This document shows, piece by piece, positions 7,798-16,978 of a stretch of 64,000 nt of DNA. The stretch's first letter is position 1. Every line of letters begins with the position of its first letter. Source of the DNA: Rhodoferax bucti (GTDB lineage Bacteria > Pseudomonadota > Gammaproteobacteria > Burkholderiales > Burkholderiaceae_C). The translations under genes were made by a program, and so were the position numbers. The DNA is taken from assembly GCF_005876985.1 (NCBI RefSeq), contig NZ_VAHD01000001.1, positions 992,001-1,056,000 of the forward strand, given 5' to 3'. The notes under the pieces were generated by a model. The model did not search any database and was not told where the DNA came from. It saw only the letters and a list, made by a program, of their open reading frames with translations.

Positions 7798-9015
7798 TTG
7801 CGAAACACACCGTGGTATCAACGCTGGTGGGCCCTGTGGATGGGGGCACGCAGCGCCAGTGCGCAAGTCCAGGGCGAGGCCACCATGGAGTCCTTGCGGC
7901 GTTACCGCATCATTGCGTGCTTTACCGCGCCATTGCACTTGGCCGTGGCCGGCATTTTTGGCACCGGCGGCGCGCCGAGTGGCCGCCCCGAGTTGGCCAG
8001 TTGGGGCACTGCCATTGCGCAAGCCCATCTGGCGGCGGCGGCGGGGGTGGTGCTCACCGCCCTGTGGGCCCACTGGTTTGTGGCCTACCGCCAGCGGGCC
8101 ACGGCCGGCGCCATCGGCCTGCAAATAGCGGTGGCAGCGGCCTACCTGTACTTTGGTGCCCACGTCACATTGATTGATTTGGCCTTCAACACCGGGGCGG
8201 GTGTGGCCACGTACCTGATGATTTGCATCATGTTCGGAGTGCTGGCGCTGATGCGTCCGGCGATTTCGGTGCCGGTGTACCTGCTGACGTATCTGGTGTT
8301 TGCCTGGTTGTTGGAGCGCGCCACGGTGAGCGCATCGCAGCTCACCAGCGTGCGCATTCTGGCGCTGGTGGCGCCCGCCTTGGCGCTGATGACCTCGTGG
8401 ATCAACTGGTCCCAGTACTCCAAAGCAGTGCTGCTGCGCCGCCAGCTCAGCCGCAGCAACGAGGCCATGGCCGCCCAACAGCATGAGCTCGCCTTTCTGG
8501 CCGACCACGATGCGCTCACCGGCCTCTACAACCGCCGCGAATTCATGCGGCTGGCGCAACTGGAGCTGCGCCGCGCGAGCCGGGTCCCCGGCGAAACCGC
8601 GGTGATCATGGTGGATTTGGACCACTTCAAGCAAATCAACGACCGCCACGGCCACCCCGGTGGGGATGCGGTGCTCGTCGCTACCGCCGCCTGCCTGCAA
8701 CAGGCTTTGCGGGTCACCGACACACTGGCCCGCTTGGGCGGTGAGGAGTTCATCGTGCTACTGCCCGACACCGGGCGCGAGGGTGCCCTACGGGTGGCAG
8801 CCAAGCTGCGGGAGGCCCTGTGGCAGATGGTGGTAGTGTTTGAGGGGACCAATATTCCCGTGACCGCCAGCTTTGGTGTGAGCAGCATGTTGGCGGGTAC
8901 CGCGGCCAGCGAGACGGCCACGGTAGACACCATTTACGCCGCAGCCGACCGGGCTTTGTATGTGGCCAAGCAGCTGGGGCGTGACCGGGTAGAGTACGCC
9001 GCGCCCGAAGGCTAA
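7798..9015 (+). CDS. Membrane-bound GGDEF diguanylate cyclase
   Basis: The N-terminal half carries about six predicted membrane helices (for example ALVAPALALMTSW). A short coiled segment (LLRRQLSRSNEAMAAQQHEL) leads into a C-terminal GGDEF domain that makes c-di-GMP from two GTP. The active-site motif is RLGGEEF. An inhibitory I-site RVTD lies five residues before it, so the enzyme is probably active and product-inhibited. Start choice: TTG at 7798 has a strong AAGGAG seven bases upstream. ATG at 7885 (MESLRRYRII), behind GAGG, is an alternative. No separate sensory domain is recognised; the membrane part may sense the signal. Confidence 0.88.
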   Translation: MRNTPWYQRWWALWMGARSASAQVQGEATMESLRRYRIIACFTAPLHLAVAGIFGTGGAPSGRPELASWGTAIAQAHLAAAAGVVLTALWAHWFVAYRQRATAGAIGLQIAVAAAYLYFGAHVTLIDLAFNTGAGVATYLMICIMFGVLALMRPAISVPVYLLTYLVFAWLLERATVSASQLTSVRILALVAPALALMTSWINWSQYSKAVLLRRQLSRSNEAMAAQQHELAFLADHDALTGLYNRREFMRLAQLELRRASRVPGETAVIMVDLDHFKQINDRHGHPGGDAVLVATAACLQQALRVTDTLARLGGEEFIVLLPDTGREGALRVAAKLREALWQMVVVFEGTNIPVTASFGVSSMLAGTAASETATVDTIYAAADRALYVAKQLGRDRVEYAAPEG

Positions 9016-9018
9016 ATC

Positions 9019-10302
9019 TTAGCCGTGTAGGCTGTCGTTGCGGGCCACATCCAGCAAGTGATTGACCACCGCCGCATGCTCGCGGCAGTTGCGTTCATGC
9101 CAGCGCTTGATGAGCCACATGCATCCGGCCACCACAATGCCGAACACGCTGATCGCTCCGAATGCCGAGAGGCCCATGCCGGTCGACAGGCTGTAAAACC
9201 CGCCCAAGCCCAGAATGCAGGCCTGCTCATTGAAGTTTTGCACCGCAATCGAGCGGCCCGCACCCATCAGGTTGTGGCCGCGGTGTTGCAGCAAGGCATT
9301 CATGGGCACCACCAGGAAGCCGCCCAGGCCCCCCAGCAAAATCAGAAACGGTGCGGCCACCCAGACGTTGGTGATGAAGTTCAGCAAAATCACCAAGAGG
9401 CCCATGGCGATGCCCAAGGGCAGCACATTCACCGCATGCTCCAGCCGCATGCGCAGCGAGGCTGCCACCGCGCCCACGGCGGTGCCGATGGCCACCACGC
9501 CCACCAGCGCCGACGCCTGCGTCACGCTGTAGCCCAGCGCAGCCGAGGCCCAGGCCAGCACGATGTAGCGCAGGTTGCCGCTCACGCCCCAGAACAGGGT
9601 GGTGGTGCCCAACGAAATCTGGCCCAAGCGGTCTTTCCAGAGCTTGGTGTTGCACGACCAGAAATCGGGCAACAGCGTCAACAGATTTTTGGGCATGGCG
9701 CGCATGCTCACACCGGTTTCGGGAATGCGGGTGTTGAACCAGGCCGCAACCAGGTAGACAAAAATCATCACGCCAATGGCGGCTTCGGGCGCGGTGTCGA
9801 TGCTGGTGTCGATCACCGGAAAGTCGAACGACAGCAATAGGCCCGAAATGGTGGGGCTCACCAGCTGGCCGCCCAGCAACACGCCCAGGATGATGGAAGA
9901 AATCGTCAGGCCCTCGATCCAGCCATTGGCTTTTACCAGTTGGGAGGCGGGCAGCAACTCGGTCAGGATGCCGTATTTCGCCGGTGAGTAGGCCGCCGCG
10001 CCCAGGCCCACGATGGCATAGGCCATGAGCGGGTGGGTGCCAAACAGCATCAGCAGGCAGCCCACGACCTTGATGCCGTTGCTGATCAGCATGACTTTGC
10101 CCTTGGGCATAGCGTCGGCAAACGCACCCACAAAAGGCGCCAAAACGACGTAAAACAACGCAAACATGGGTACGAGCGCCGCTTGCTGCCACTCCGGCGA
10201 ACCGGAACTGCGCAGCAACTGGACGGCTCCCACAAACAAGGCGTTGTCGGCCAGCGAGCTGAAAAACTGCGCTGACATGATGGTGTAAAAGCCGCGTTTC
10301 AT
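9019..10302 (-). CDS. lplT: Lysophospholipid transporter LplT (MFS)
   Basis: This 427-residue, twelve-helix major-facilitator protein flips lysophospholipids across the inner membrane for re-acylation. The start MKRGFYTIMSAQFFSSLADNA and the segments FALFYVVLAPFVGAFADAMPKG and AAYSPAKYGILTELLP are characteristic of LplT. The partner acyltransferase Aas is not adjacent here. It converges with the diguanylate cyclase (three bases apart) and diverges from alr. No good ribosome site is visible before the ATG, while a perfect 10-bp-arm palindrome lies 14 bases upstream. Confidence 0.9.
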   Translation of the reverse strand: MKRGFYTIMSAQFFSSLADNALFVGAVQLLRSSGSPEWQQAALVPMFALFYVVLAPFVGAFADAMPKGKVMLISNGIKVVGCLLMLFGTHPLMAYAIVGLGAAAYSPAKYGILTELLPASQLVKANGWIEGLTISSIILGVLLGGQLVSPTISGLLLSFDFPVIDTSIDTAPEAAIGVMIFVYLVAAWFNTRIPETGVSMRAMPKNLLTLLPDFWSCNTKLWKDRLGQISLGTTTLFWGVSGNLRYIVLAWASAALGYSVTQASALVGVVAIGTAVGAVAASLRMRLEHAVNVLPLGIAMGLLVILLNFITNVWVAAPFLILLGGLGGFLVVPMNALLQHRGHNLMGAGRSIAVQNFNEQACILGLGGFYSLSTGMGLSAFGAISVFGIVVAGCMWLIKRWHERNCREHAAVVNHLLDVARNDSLHG

Positions 10303-10315
10303 GGGTCGGGTCAGG

Positions 10316-10338
10316 GCGCATTAGCGGGGCTAATGCGC
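10316..10338. promoter_or_regulatory. Perfect palindrome between lplT and alr
   Basis: GCGCATTAGC-GGG-GCTAATGCGC is a perfect inverted repeat with 10-bp arms and a 3-base loop. It lies 14 bases from the lplT start and about 90 from alr. It could be an operator or a leader hairpin on the lplT mRNA. There is no T-run, so it is not a terminator. Confidence 0.5.
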
Positions 10339-10428
10339 AGGGTATTGTTGTGAGTCTCCAAACGTGCGATGGTTATAGCACGGCATGGAATGTCAAAATT
10401 CTCCCAGTTCCTTCTTGCCGTCCTGCCC

Positions 10429-11523
10429 ATGCCACGTCCCATACAAGCCACCATCCATACCCAGGCCTTGCGCCACAACCTCGAAGCCTGCCGCCGCGCT
10501 GCGCCGGATGCCCGTATCTGGGCCGTGGTCAAAGCCAACGCCTATGGCCATGGCATCGAGCGTGCTTTCGAGGGCTTGCGGGGCGCAGACGGCATTGCAC
10601 TCCTGGATCTGGACGAGGCCCAGCGGGTACGCAACCTGGGTTGGCGCGGGCCCATCCTGTTGCTGGAGGGCGTGTTTGAACAACGCGACCTGGAGCTGTG
10701 CTCCCGCCTGGGGCTGTGGCACACGGTGCATTGCCAGGAGCAGATCGACATGCTGGCCATCCACAAAACCAACGAGCCGCACCGCGTGTTCCTCAAGGTC
10801 AACTCTGGCATGAACCGCCTGGGCTTCCAGCCCGAGCAGGTGCGCTCGGCCTGGACGCGCCTCAACGCCCTGCCGCAAGTGGACGAGATTTCGCTCATGA
10901 CCCACTTCAGCGATGCCGACGGCCCCAAAGGCATTGCGCAGCAGATGGCGGTGTTCAAGCGGGCTACCGACGACCTGCCCGGCGAGCGCACCGTGAGCAA
11001 CAGCGCGGCCACCCTGCGGCACTCCGGCCCTGGCTTGGTGTCCGACTGGGTGCGGGCCGGCATTGCCACCTACGGCAGTGCGCCCGACTACCCCGAGCAC
11101 GACATCGCCCACTGGGGCCTGCAGCCCACCATGACGCTTGCTGCAAAAATCATAGCTACTCGCGCACTATCGGCGGGCGATACAGTCGGATATGGCTCTA
11201 CTTTTGTAGCTGACAAGCCCATGCGCATCGGTGTGGTGGCCTGCGGTTATGCCGACGGTTACCCCCGCATCTGCCCCACCGGCACCCCGGTGCTCATCAA
11301 CGGGGTGCGCAGCCGCATCGTGGGCCGCGTCAGCATGGACATGATTACCGTCGATCTCGACCCCGTGCCCCAGGCCGGCATGGGCAGCGACGTCACGCTG
11401 TGGGGCCGGGCGGCGAATGGCGCGGTGCTGCCGATTGACGAAGTGGCCGCCGCAGCCGGCACCGTGGGCTACGAGCTGATGTGTGCGCTCGCGCAGCGGG
11501 TGCCGGTGGTCGTGGCAGACTAG
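10429..11523 (+). CDS. alr: Alanine racemase
   Basis: This 364-residue PLP enzyme interconverts L- and D-alanine for peptidoglycan. The PLP lysine is in [17 protein letters not shown] near the N-terminus, the catalytic tyrosine in DTVGYGSTF, and [10 protein letters not shown] and [12 protein letters not shown] are family signatures. I chose the ATG at 10429 ([18 protein letters not shown]), which matches homologues. An earlier ATG at 10384 would add a poorly fitting extension. The DNA around the catalytic tyrosine (11146-11213) resembles a copy of the dispersed repeat, although the protein still looks intact. Confidence 0.95.
   Translation: MPRPIQATIHTQALRHNLEACRRAAPDARIWAVVKANAYGHGIERAFEGLRGADGIALLDLDEAQRVRNLGWRGPILLLEGVFEQRDLELCSRLGLWHTVHCQEQIDMLAIHKTNEPHRVFLKVNSGMNRLGFQPEQVRSAWTRLNALPQVDEISLMTHFSDADGPKGIAQQMAVFKRATDDLPGERTVSNSAATLRHSGPGLVSDWVRAGIATYGSAPDYPEHDIAHWGLQPTMTLAAKIIATRALSAGDTVGYGSTFVADKPMRIGVVACGYADGYPRICPTGTPVLINGVRSRIVGRVSMDMITVDLDPVPQAGMGSDVTLWGRAANGAVLPIDEVAAAAGTVGYELMCALAQRVPVVVAD
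11146..11213 (+). repeat. Dispersed repeat-like copy 2, inside alr
   Basis: AATCATAGCTACTCGCGCA, CGGCGGGCGATACAG and CTCTACTTTTGTAGCTGAC resemble both halves of the repeat family, more diverged than other copies. The segment encodes [21 protein letters not shown], including the catalytic Tyr. Chance resemblance is possible. Confidence 0.45.
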
Positions 11524-11529
11524 CCCCCC

Positions 11530-12756
11530 ATGAAATATGTGCCCATTCCTATCGCCATGCTGGAAGTGGGCAGCCCTTTGCCGATTGACATCTGGAGCGA
11601 CACCGGCCAGTTGCTCCTGAAGAAAGGGCAGCCCGTCGTCTCCGAGCAGCACCGCGCCAAGCTGCACGCCTTCAACGCCTGCTCCACGCCGGGCGACGCA
11701 CTGGCCTGGCAGCGCGCCTACGAGCGCATGGTGCACGAGATGCTGCGCGAGGGGGTGGATGTGCAAACCATCGCCAGAGCGCCCATGCCTCAGCGCATCC
11801 GCGAGGCCGACTACGTGGTCGGCACTCCTTTGAGCGGTGGCTGGCCCGATGTGCAGGATGTGCTGCGCGGCATCGTTTACCAGGGCGGGCTGGCGATCAG
11901 CCCCTTGTCCCGGCTCGACGGCATTGCCCGTGCGGTGCTCAAGCTGGTGGCGGCTGACCCGGACGATGCTTTGTTCCGCCTCTTCCAAATGCTCTCCGAC
12001 AACAGCCTGGGCTACTGCGCCACCCACGGCCTGCTGTGCGGCACCATCAGCCTGCTGACCGCCGACAAACTGGGGCTGGATGCCAGCGTGCGCCGCAGCC
12101 TGTTGGACGCCGCCCTGACCATGAACATCGGCATGGCGCGCGACCAGGACAGCCTCTCCCGCCAAAAAACACCGCCCACCAAATGGCAGCGCCAACTGAT
12201 TGTGGACCACCCGGTCATCAGCGCCACCACCCTGCGCAACCTGGGGCTGGAAGACGAAGACACGCTTGACTTGGTGCGCTGGCACCACCACCCGCAGCAC
12301 CCGGATGCGCTGCCGCGCAACAGCATGGCCCGCCGCATTCTGGCCACGGCCGATGCGTTTGTCGCCAAGATGGCTGCCCGCAAAAGTCGCGGGCCCTTGC
12401 CACCGATTGCGGCTGCCAAATCCATCTTCGCCGGTACCGAGGGCGAGGCCGCTACTGTGGGCGCAGCCATGGCCACTGTGGCCGGTTTTTACCCGCCCGG
12501 CACCTATGTGATGTTGGCCAGCGGCGACACGGCGGTGGTAGCCCAGCGTGGCATCCGCGCCAACGCGCCCTGGGTGATTCCGGTGCTCGATAAAAACGCC
12601 ATGCCGGTCTTGCAATACACCTGCCGCGACACCAACGACCCTGCCTGGGCGCTGGTGGCCCCTTTGAGTTTTCAGACGGTGCGGGTCGCCGTGAATGCCG
12701 ACAAGGCCCAGCGCGCCCGCAGCCGCCTGCCTAAGCCGGCTTTGAAGAGCGCCTGA
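11530..12756 (+). CDS. Degenerate HD-GYP-like protein
   Basis: This 408-residue protein has no signal peptide. The N-terminal 60 residues (GSPLPIDIWSDTGQLLLKKG) resemble the leader domain found before HD-GYP domains in several betaproteobacteria. The central region aligns by eye with an HD-GYP c-di-GMP phosphodiesterase, but key residues are lost. The HDIGK position reads MNIGM. The HHE...GYP position reads HHHPQHPDALPRN. The DHPVIS and RRILATADAFVA segments remain. It is therefore probably a non-catalytic binding or scaffold protein. It follows alr by six bases, and its end overlaps the convergent P-type ATPase by 26 bases. Confidence 0.7.
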   Translation: MKYVPIPIAMLEVGSPLPIDIWSDTGQLLLKKGQPVVSEQHRAKLHAFNACSTPGDALAWQRAYERMVHEMLREGVDVQTIARAPMPQRIREADYVVGTPLSGGWPDVQDVLRGIVYQGGLAISPLSRLDGIARAVLKLVAADPDDALFRLFQMLSDNSLGYCATHGLLCGTISLLTADKLGLDASVRRSLLDAALTMNIGMARDQDSLSRQKTPPTKWQRQLIVDHPVISATTLRNLGLEDEDTLDLVRWHHHPQHPDALPRNSMARRILATADAFVAKMAARKSRGPLPPIAAAKSIFAGTEGEAATVGAAMATVAGFYPPGTYVMLASGDTAVVAQRGIRANAPWVIPVLDKNAMPVLQYTCRDTNDPAWALVAPLSFQTVRVAVNADKAQRARSRLPKPALKSA

Positions 12757-15364
12757 GCGCGGCGGCCAAGGGCTGCACTGCCTTGAGGGCCATACAGGCC
12801 GCCAGGGTCAGGCCCACCAGCGCGGCGCACACGCCCCATTGCGCTGCATCGAGCGGTGCAAAGGCCGAAAGCTTTTGCAGCCAGGGCACATACACCATGG
12901 CCAGCAGCACCGCTAGCGCCACGGCGCACACGCCCCACAGCAGCCGGTTGGGGGGCAGCAGCCAGGTACGCGGGCTCCAGTGCGCGCTGCGGTTCATCAA
13001 GATCAGGCCCAGGTTCACCAGCAGCAGGGTGGCAAACGCCAGGGTGCGCGCCTGCTCGGGGCCGCCGTAGTCGGGGGTGGCGTGCGCCAAACCCCAGGCC
13101 ATGGCCCCCATGACCGCCAGCAAGCCCAAGCCGCCCTGGGCCAGCGCCTGCCAGAGGGTGAAGCGGCCCAGCAGCGCTGCACGCACATCGCGCGGAGGCT
13201 GCTGCATGCCGTCCTGCTCGGCGGGCTCGTTTTCAAACACCATGGAGCAGGCGGGGTCGATCACCAGCTCCAGAAACGCAATGTGCAGCGGGTAGAGGGC
13301 CGTGGGCCAGCCCAGCAGCACGGGCAGCAGCGCCATGCCGGCAATCGGCACATGCACCGCCAGCACATAGGCCATGGACTTGCGCACATTGTCAAAAATG
13401 CGCCGGCCCAGCTGCACGGCGGCGGCAATCGATGCAAAGTTGTCGTCCAGCAGCACCAGCGCCGCGCTTTCGCGGGCCACATCGGTGCCGCGCTGGCCCA
13501 TAGCAATGCCGACGTGAGCGGCCTTGAGGGCGGGGGCGTCGTTCACCCCGTCGCCGGTCATGGCCACGATCTGGCCCTCCGCTTGCAAGGCCTGCACAAT
13601 GCGCAGCTTTTGCACCGGCGCCACGCGGGCGCACACCCGGGTGTGGCGCATGCGGGTGCGCAGGGCTGTGTCGTCCAGGGTGTCGATCTCGTGGCCGCTC
13701 AGCACCTGCGCGCCCTGTGCGCCTGCTGCGTCGGGTGCTGTGCGCAGGATGCCGGCGTGCCGGGCGATCGCGGTGGCCGTGCCGGGGTGGTCGCCGGTGA
13801 TCATCACCACCCGGATGCCTGCCTGGTGGCAGCTCGCCACCGAGGCGGCAATGCCGGGGCGCAGCGGGTCTTCCAGCCCGATCAGGCCGAGCAGGGTGAA
13901 GTCGAAATCATGTTCATGCCCAGGCAAGGTCACGGTGCCCGCCGCCCCCGGCACCCGGCCGGCGGCCACACCCAGCACCCGCAGGCCCTGGCCCGCCAGG
14001 GCGGTAGCCGCTGCCTGTACGCGGACCAGCTCATCCGGTGGCAGGTGGCACAAGTCAAACACCGCCTCCGGCGCACCTTTGGCGGCCACGATGTGGGCAT
14101 CGCCATCCACCGCCGTCCACACATGCGACATGGCGCGCAGCTGGGGGCTCAGGCCGTATTCGCGCACCAGCGTCCAGTCGCGGTGCAGGTGTTCGGTGTC
14201 TTGCAGGGTTTGCGCGCCTAGGTGGTGAAAGGCTTGCTCCATCGGGTCAAACGGTTCTTGCACGCTGGCCAGAATCGCGTATTCAGCCACGCCGTGAAAG
14301 GCCTCCGGCAAGGCGTGGGGCGCCGCATCGGTCAAGGGCAGGGTGGCATCGGGTGCGCTTGTGCCGCCATAGGCAAACAGGGCGGCCACGCGCATGCGGT
14401 TTTCGGTCAGGGTGCCGGTTTTGTCCACGCACAGCACCGAGGTGGCGCCCAGGGTTTCAATGGCGGCCAAGCGCCGGGTCAGCACCTGCTGGCGTGCGAG
14501 CCGCCACGCGCCCAGCGCTGGCAGCACGGTGAGGATGACGGTGAACTCCTGCGGCAGCAAGGCCATGGCCAGCGCAATCGCGGAGAGCAGGGCGGCCGTC
14601 CAGTCGCCATGCATCCACCCGCTGGCCAGAAACAGCAGCAGGCTGGCCGCGCCGGCGATGACCGCCAGGCGCTGCACCAGCACGGCGGTTTGCCGCTTGA
14701 GCGGCGAGTCTTCGGGGCCCAGCCCGTCCAGCGCACTGCCGATGCGCCCCATGGCGGATGCCGCACCGGTGTGCTCCACCACCGCCAGCCCGTGGCCGCG
14801 CACCAGCAGGGTGCCGCCGAAGAGTTGGGCATCGCCCTCCGGGGCCTTGTCTACCGGCACCGATTCGCCGCTGAGCATGGACTCATCCGCCATCACCTCG
14901 TTGCCGCTGAGCAGCCGCGCATCTGCCGCCACGCGGTCGCCCTCGGCCAGCACCAGCACATCGCCGGGCACCACGGTGTGGCCCGGTACGGCCTGGGTGA
15001 CGCCGTCGCGCAGCACCTGGGCCTGCGGGCTGGCGAGCTGGCGCAGGGCCTGCATGGCGTGCTCGGTTTTGCCCTCCTGGTAGAGGGTGAGGGCCAGCAC
15101 CAGCAGCACCAGCCCCATCAGAATGCTGCCCTCCTGCCAGTCGCCGAGCAGGCCGTAAAGCAAGGCGGCGCCCAGCAGCAGCAAAAACATGGGCTCGGTG
15201 AGCGTTTCGCGGGCGATGTGGGTCCACCGGCGTGAACCGGCACCGGGCAGCGTATTGGGCCCGTGGGTGGCGAGCAGCTCGGCGGCGCGGGCGCTGCTCA
15301 GCCCCCGGCTGGCGGGCTCGGCCGCATTCGTGCGATCTGCGCTGGTTTCAGATGAAAGTGCCAT
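12731..15364 (-). CDS. Cation-translocating P-type ATPase
   Basis: This 877-residue protein has the full P-type ATPase layout. In order are an N-terminal cation-ATPase domain (LSSARAAELLATHGPNTLPG), helices, and the actuator loop with ADESMLSGESVPVDK. Next are the M4 region LALAMALLPQEFTVILT, the phosphorylation site CVDKTGTLTENRM (about residue 315), the nucleotide domain, the hinge AMTGDGVNDAPALKAAHVGIAMG, and C-terminal helices. The overall type is nearest the Ca2+/Mn2+-like group, but the M4 signature PQEF is atypical, so the ion is uncertain. No heavy-metal-binding domain is present. A dispersed repeat copy starts three bases before the ATG. Confidence 0.9.
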   Translation of the reverse strand: MALSSETSADRTNAAEPASRGLSSARAAELLATHGPNTLPGAGSRRWTHIARETLTEPMFLLLLGAALLYGLLGDWQEGSILMGLVLLVLALTLYQEGKTEHAMQALRQLASPQAQVLRDGVTQAVPGHTVVPGDVLVLAEGDRVAADARLLSGNEVMADESMLSGESVPVDKAPEGDAQLFGGTLLVRGHGLAVVEHTGAASAMGRIGSALDGLGPEDSPLKRQTAVLVQRLAVIAGAASLLLFLASGWMHGDWTAALLSAIALAMALLPQEFTVILTVLPALGAWRLARQQVLTRRLAAIETLGATSVLCVDKTGTLTENRMRVAALFAYGGTSAPDATLPLTDAAPHALPEAFHGVAEYAILASVQEPFDPMEQAFHHLGAQTLQDTEHLHRDWTLVREYGLSPQLRAMSHVWTAVDGDAHIVAAKGAPEAVFDLCHLPPDELVRVQAAATALAGQGLRVLGVAAGRVPGAAGTVTLPGHEHDFDFTLLGLIGLEDPLRPGIAASVASCHQAGIRVVMITGDHPGTATAIARHAGILRTAPDAAGAQGAQVLSGHEIDTLDDTALRTRMRHTRVCARVAPVQKLRIVQALQAEGQIVAMTGDGVNDAPALKAAHVGIAMGQRGTDVARESAALVLLDDNFASIAAAVQLGRRIFDNVRKSMAYVLAVHVPIAGMALLPVLLGWPTALYPLHIAFLELVIDPACSMVFENEPAEQDGMQQPPRDVRAALLGRFTLWQALAQGGLGLLAVMGAMAWGLAHATPDYGGPEQARTLAFATLLLVNLGLILMNRSAHWSPRTWLLPPNRLLWGVCAVALAVLLAMVYVPWLQKLSAFAPLDAAQWGVCAALVGLTLAACMALKAVQPLAAALRRSSKPA

Positions 15365-15366
15365 CT

Positions 15367-15410
15367 AGCCCCCGTGGAATATGCGCAAGCAGCTCCTGAT
15401 TTGGTAGCAA
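15367..15410 (-). repeat. Dispersed repeat copy 3, upstream of the ATPase
   Basis: CCCGTGGAATATGCGCAAGC, then AGCTCCTGATTTGGTAGCAA, is the reverse orientation of the family. It shares almost the whole stretch GTGGAATATGCGCAAGCAGC with copy 9 at 59.5 kb. It occupies the 5-prime leader of the ATPase gene. Confidence 0.85.
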
Positions 15411-15494
15411 GCAGAGCCTTGCGCAGTGCCCCATGTTAGACCGCCTGCGCTGCCAAGTCTGTGATCTGGCACATGGTGGCGGCGGTTTGTGTAT

Positions 15495-15510
15495 CTGTGA
15501 TTTTGTACAG
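15495..15510 (+). promoter_or_regulatory. Candidate LexA box upstream of radA
   Basis: CTGT-N8-ACAG (CTGTGATTTTGTACAG) lies 14 bases before the radA ATG and is immediately followed by TATTAT, a possible -10. A repressor bound here would block radA expression. Confidence 0.65.
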
Positions 15511-15523
15511 TATTATGGGCGCC

Positions 15524-16891
15524 ATGGCCAAAGAAAAAACCATCTACACCTGCAATGAATGCGGCGGCACCAGCCCCAAGTGGCTGGGCAAGTGCCCGCA
15601 CTGCAATGCGTGGAATACGCTCATCGAATCCGTGGCGAGTAGCGACGCCCCGGCCAAAAACCGCTTCGCTTCCTTGGCCAAGACGGCCGAGGTCACGGTG
15701 CTCTCCGACATCGAGGCGCAGGACGTGGAGCGCACCCCCACCGGCCACGAGGAGCTGGACCGCGTGCTGGGTGGTGGCATGGTGGAAGGCGGCGTGGTGC
15801 TGATTGGTGGCGACCCCGGCATCGGCAAGTCCACGCTCTTGCTGCAGGCGTTGGATTCGCTGCAGCGCTCGGGCAAGTCCACGCTATATGTGACCGGTGA
15901 AGAAAGTGGGGCGCAGGTCGCCTTGCGATCGCGCCGCTTGGGGCTGGACCACTCGCAGGTGAAAGTGCTGGCCGAGATTCAGCTCGAAAAAATCCTCGCC
16001 ACTCTGGAGGCCAACCGCCCGGACGTGGCGGTGATTGACTCCATCCAGACCGTGTACTCCGAGCAGCTCACCAGCGCGCCGGGCTCGGTGGCCCAGGTGC
16101 GGGAGTGCGCAGCCCACCTGACCCGTACGGCCAAGGCCAGCGGCACCGCCATCGTGCTGGTGGGCCATGTCACCAAAGAGGGCGCGCTGGCCGGGCCGCG
16201 CGTGCTGGAGCACATGGTGGACACGGTGCTGTACTTTGAGGGCGACACGCACAGCCAGTTCCGGCTGGTGCGCGCCATCAAAAACCGCTTTGGCGCGGTG
16301 AACGAGATTGGCGTGTTCGCCATGACCGAAAAAGGCCTCAAGGGCGTGAGCAATCCGAGCGCCATCTTTTTGAGCCAGCACGCCGAGCCGGTACCCGGCA
16401 GTTGCGTGATGGTGACGTTGGAGGGCACCCGCCCGTTGCTGGTGGAAATTCAGGCGCTGGTGGACATGGGTGGCCCGTCCCCTCGCCGCTTGAGCGTGGG
16501 CTTGGACAAAGACCGCTTGGCCATGCTGCTGGCCGTGTTGCACCGTCACGCCGGCGTGGCGTGTATGGACCAGGATGTGTTCATCAATGCGGTGGGCGGC
16601 GTGCGTATCGGCGAACCCGCGGCCGACTTGGCAGTCATGCTCTCCATCACCTCCAGCCTGCGCGGCAAGCCGCTGCCCAAAGGCTTCATCGCGTTTGGCG
16701 AAGTGGGGTTGGCCGGCGAGGTGCGCCCGGCACCGCGCGGGCAGGAGCGCCTGAAAGAAGCTGCCAAGCTGGGCTTCACCATGGCCGTGGTGCCCAAGGC
16801 GAATGCACCCAAAAAACCCATTGAGGGCATGATCATCCACGCGGTGGACCGGGTGGAAGAGGCCATGAACGTGGTGCGCGGCCTGGGCTGA
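15524..16891 (+). CDS. radA: DNA repair protein RadA (branch-migration ATPase)
   Basis: This 455-residue RecA-like helicase drives branch migration at recombination intermediates and in natural transformation. Domain order is an N-terminal zinc finger (CNECG and CPHCN, residues 10-27), Walker A GGDPGIGKST near residue 95, the RadA-specific KNRFG motif in RAIKNRFGAVNEIG, and a C-terminal Lon-protease-like domain (QDVFINAVGGVRI, PLPKGFIAFGEVGLAGEVRP). I chose the ATG at 15524 because homologues begin MAKxKTxYxC. A LexA-type box lies just upstream, so DNA damage probably induces it. Confidence 0.96.
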   Translation: MAKEKTIYTCNECGGTSPKWLGKCPHCNAWNTLIESVASSDAPAKNRFASLAKTAEVTVLSDIEAQDVERTPTGHEELDRVLGGGMVEGGVVLIGGDPGIGKSTLLLQALDSLQRSGKSTLYVTGEESGAQVALRSRRLGLDHSQVKVLAEIQLEKILATLEANRPDVAVIDSIQTVYSEQLTSAPGSVAQVRECAAHLTRTAKASGTAIVLVGHVTKEGALAGPRVLEHMVDTVLYFEGDTHSQFRLVRAIKNRFGAVNEIGVFAMTEKGLKGVSNPSAIFLSQHAEPVPGSCVMVTLEGTRPLLVEIQALVDMGGPSPRRLSVGLDKDRLAMLLAVLHRHAGVACMDQDVFINAVGGVRIGEPAADLAVMLSITSSLRGKPLPKGFIAFGEVGLAGEVRPAPRGQERLKEAAKLGFTMAVVPKANAPKKPIEGMIIHAVDRVEEAMNVVRGLG

Positions 16892-16978
16892 CACGGGCGC
16901 TAAATCCGTCTTTCCTCGGGTTGTTGTAGCCCATGGGCAGGGCTAAGATGGCTCCAAACCATAAAAGGAGACCTGTTC

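Noticed and set aside
16892..16978. Possible sigma-28 promoter before the chemoreceptor (TAAA at the -35)
   Set aside because: The expected GCCGATAA -10 is absent at the right spacing.
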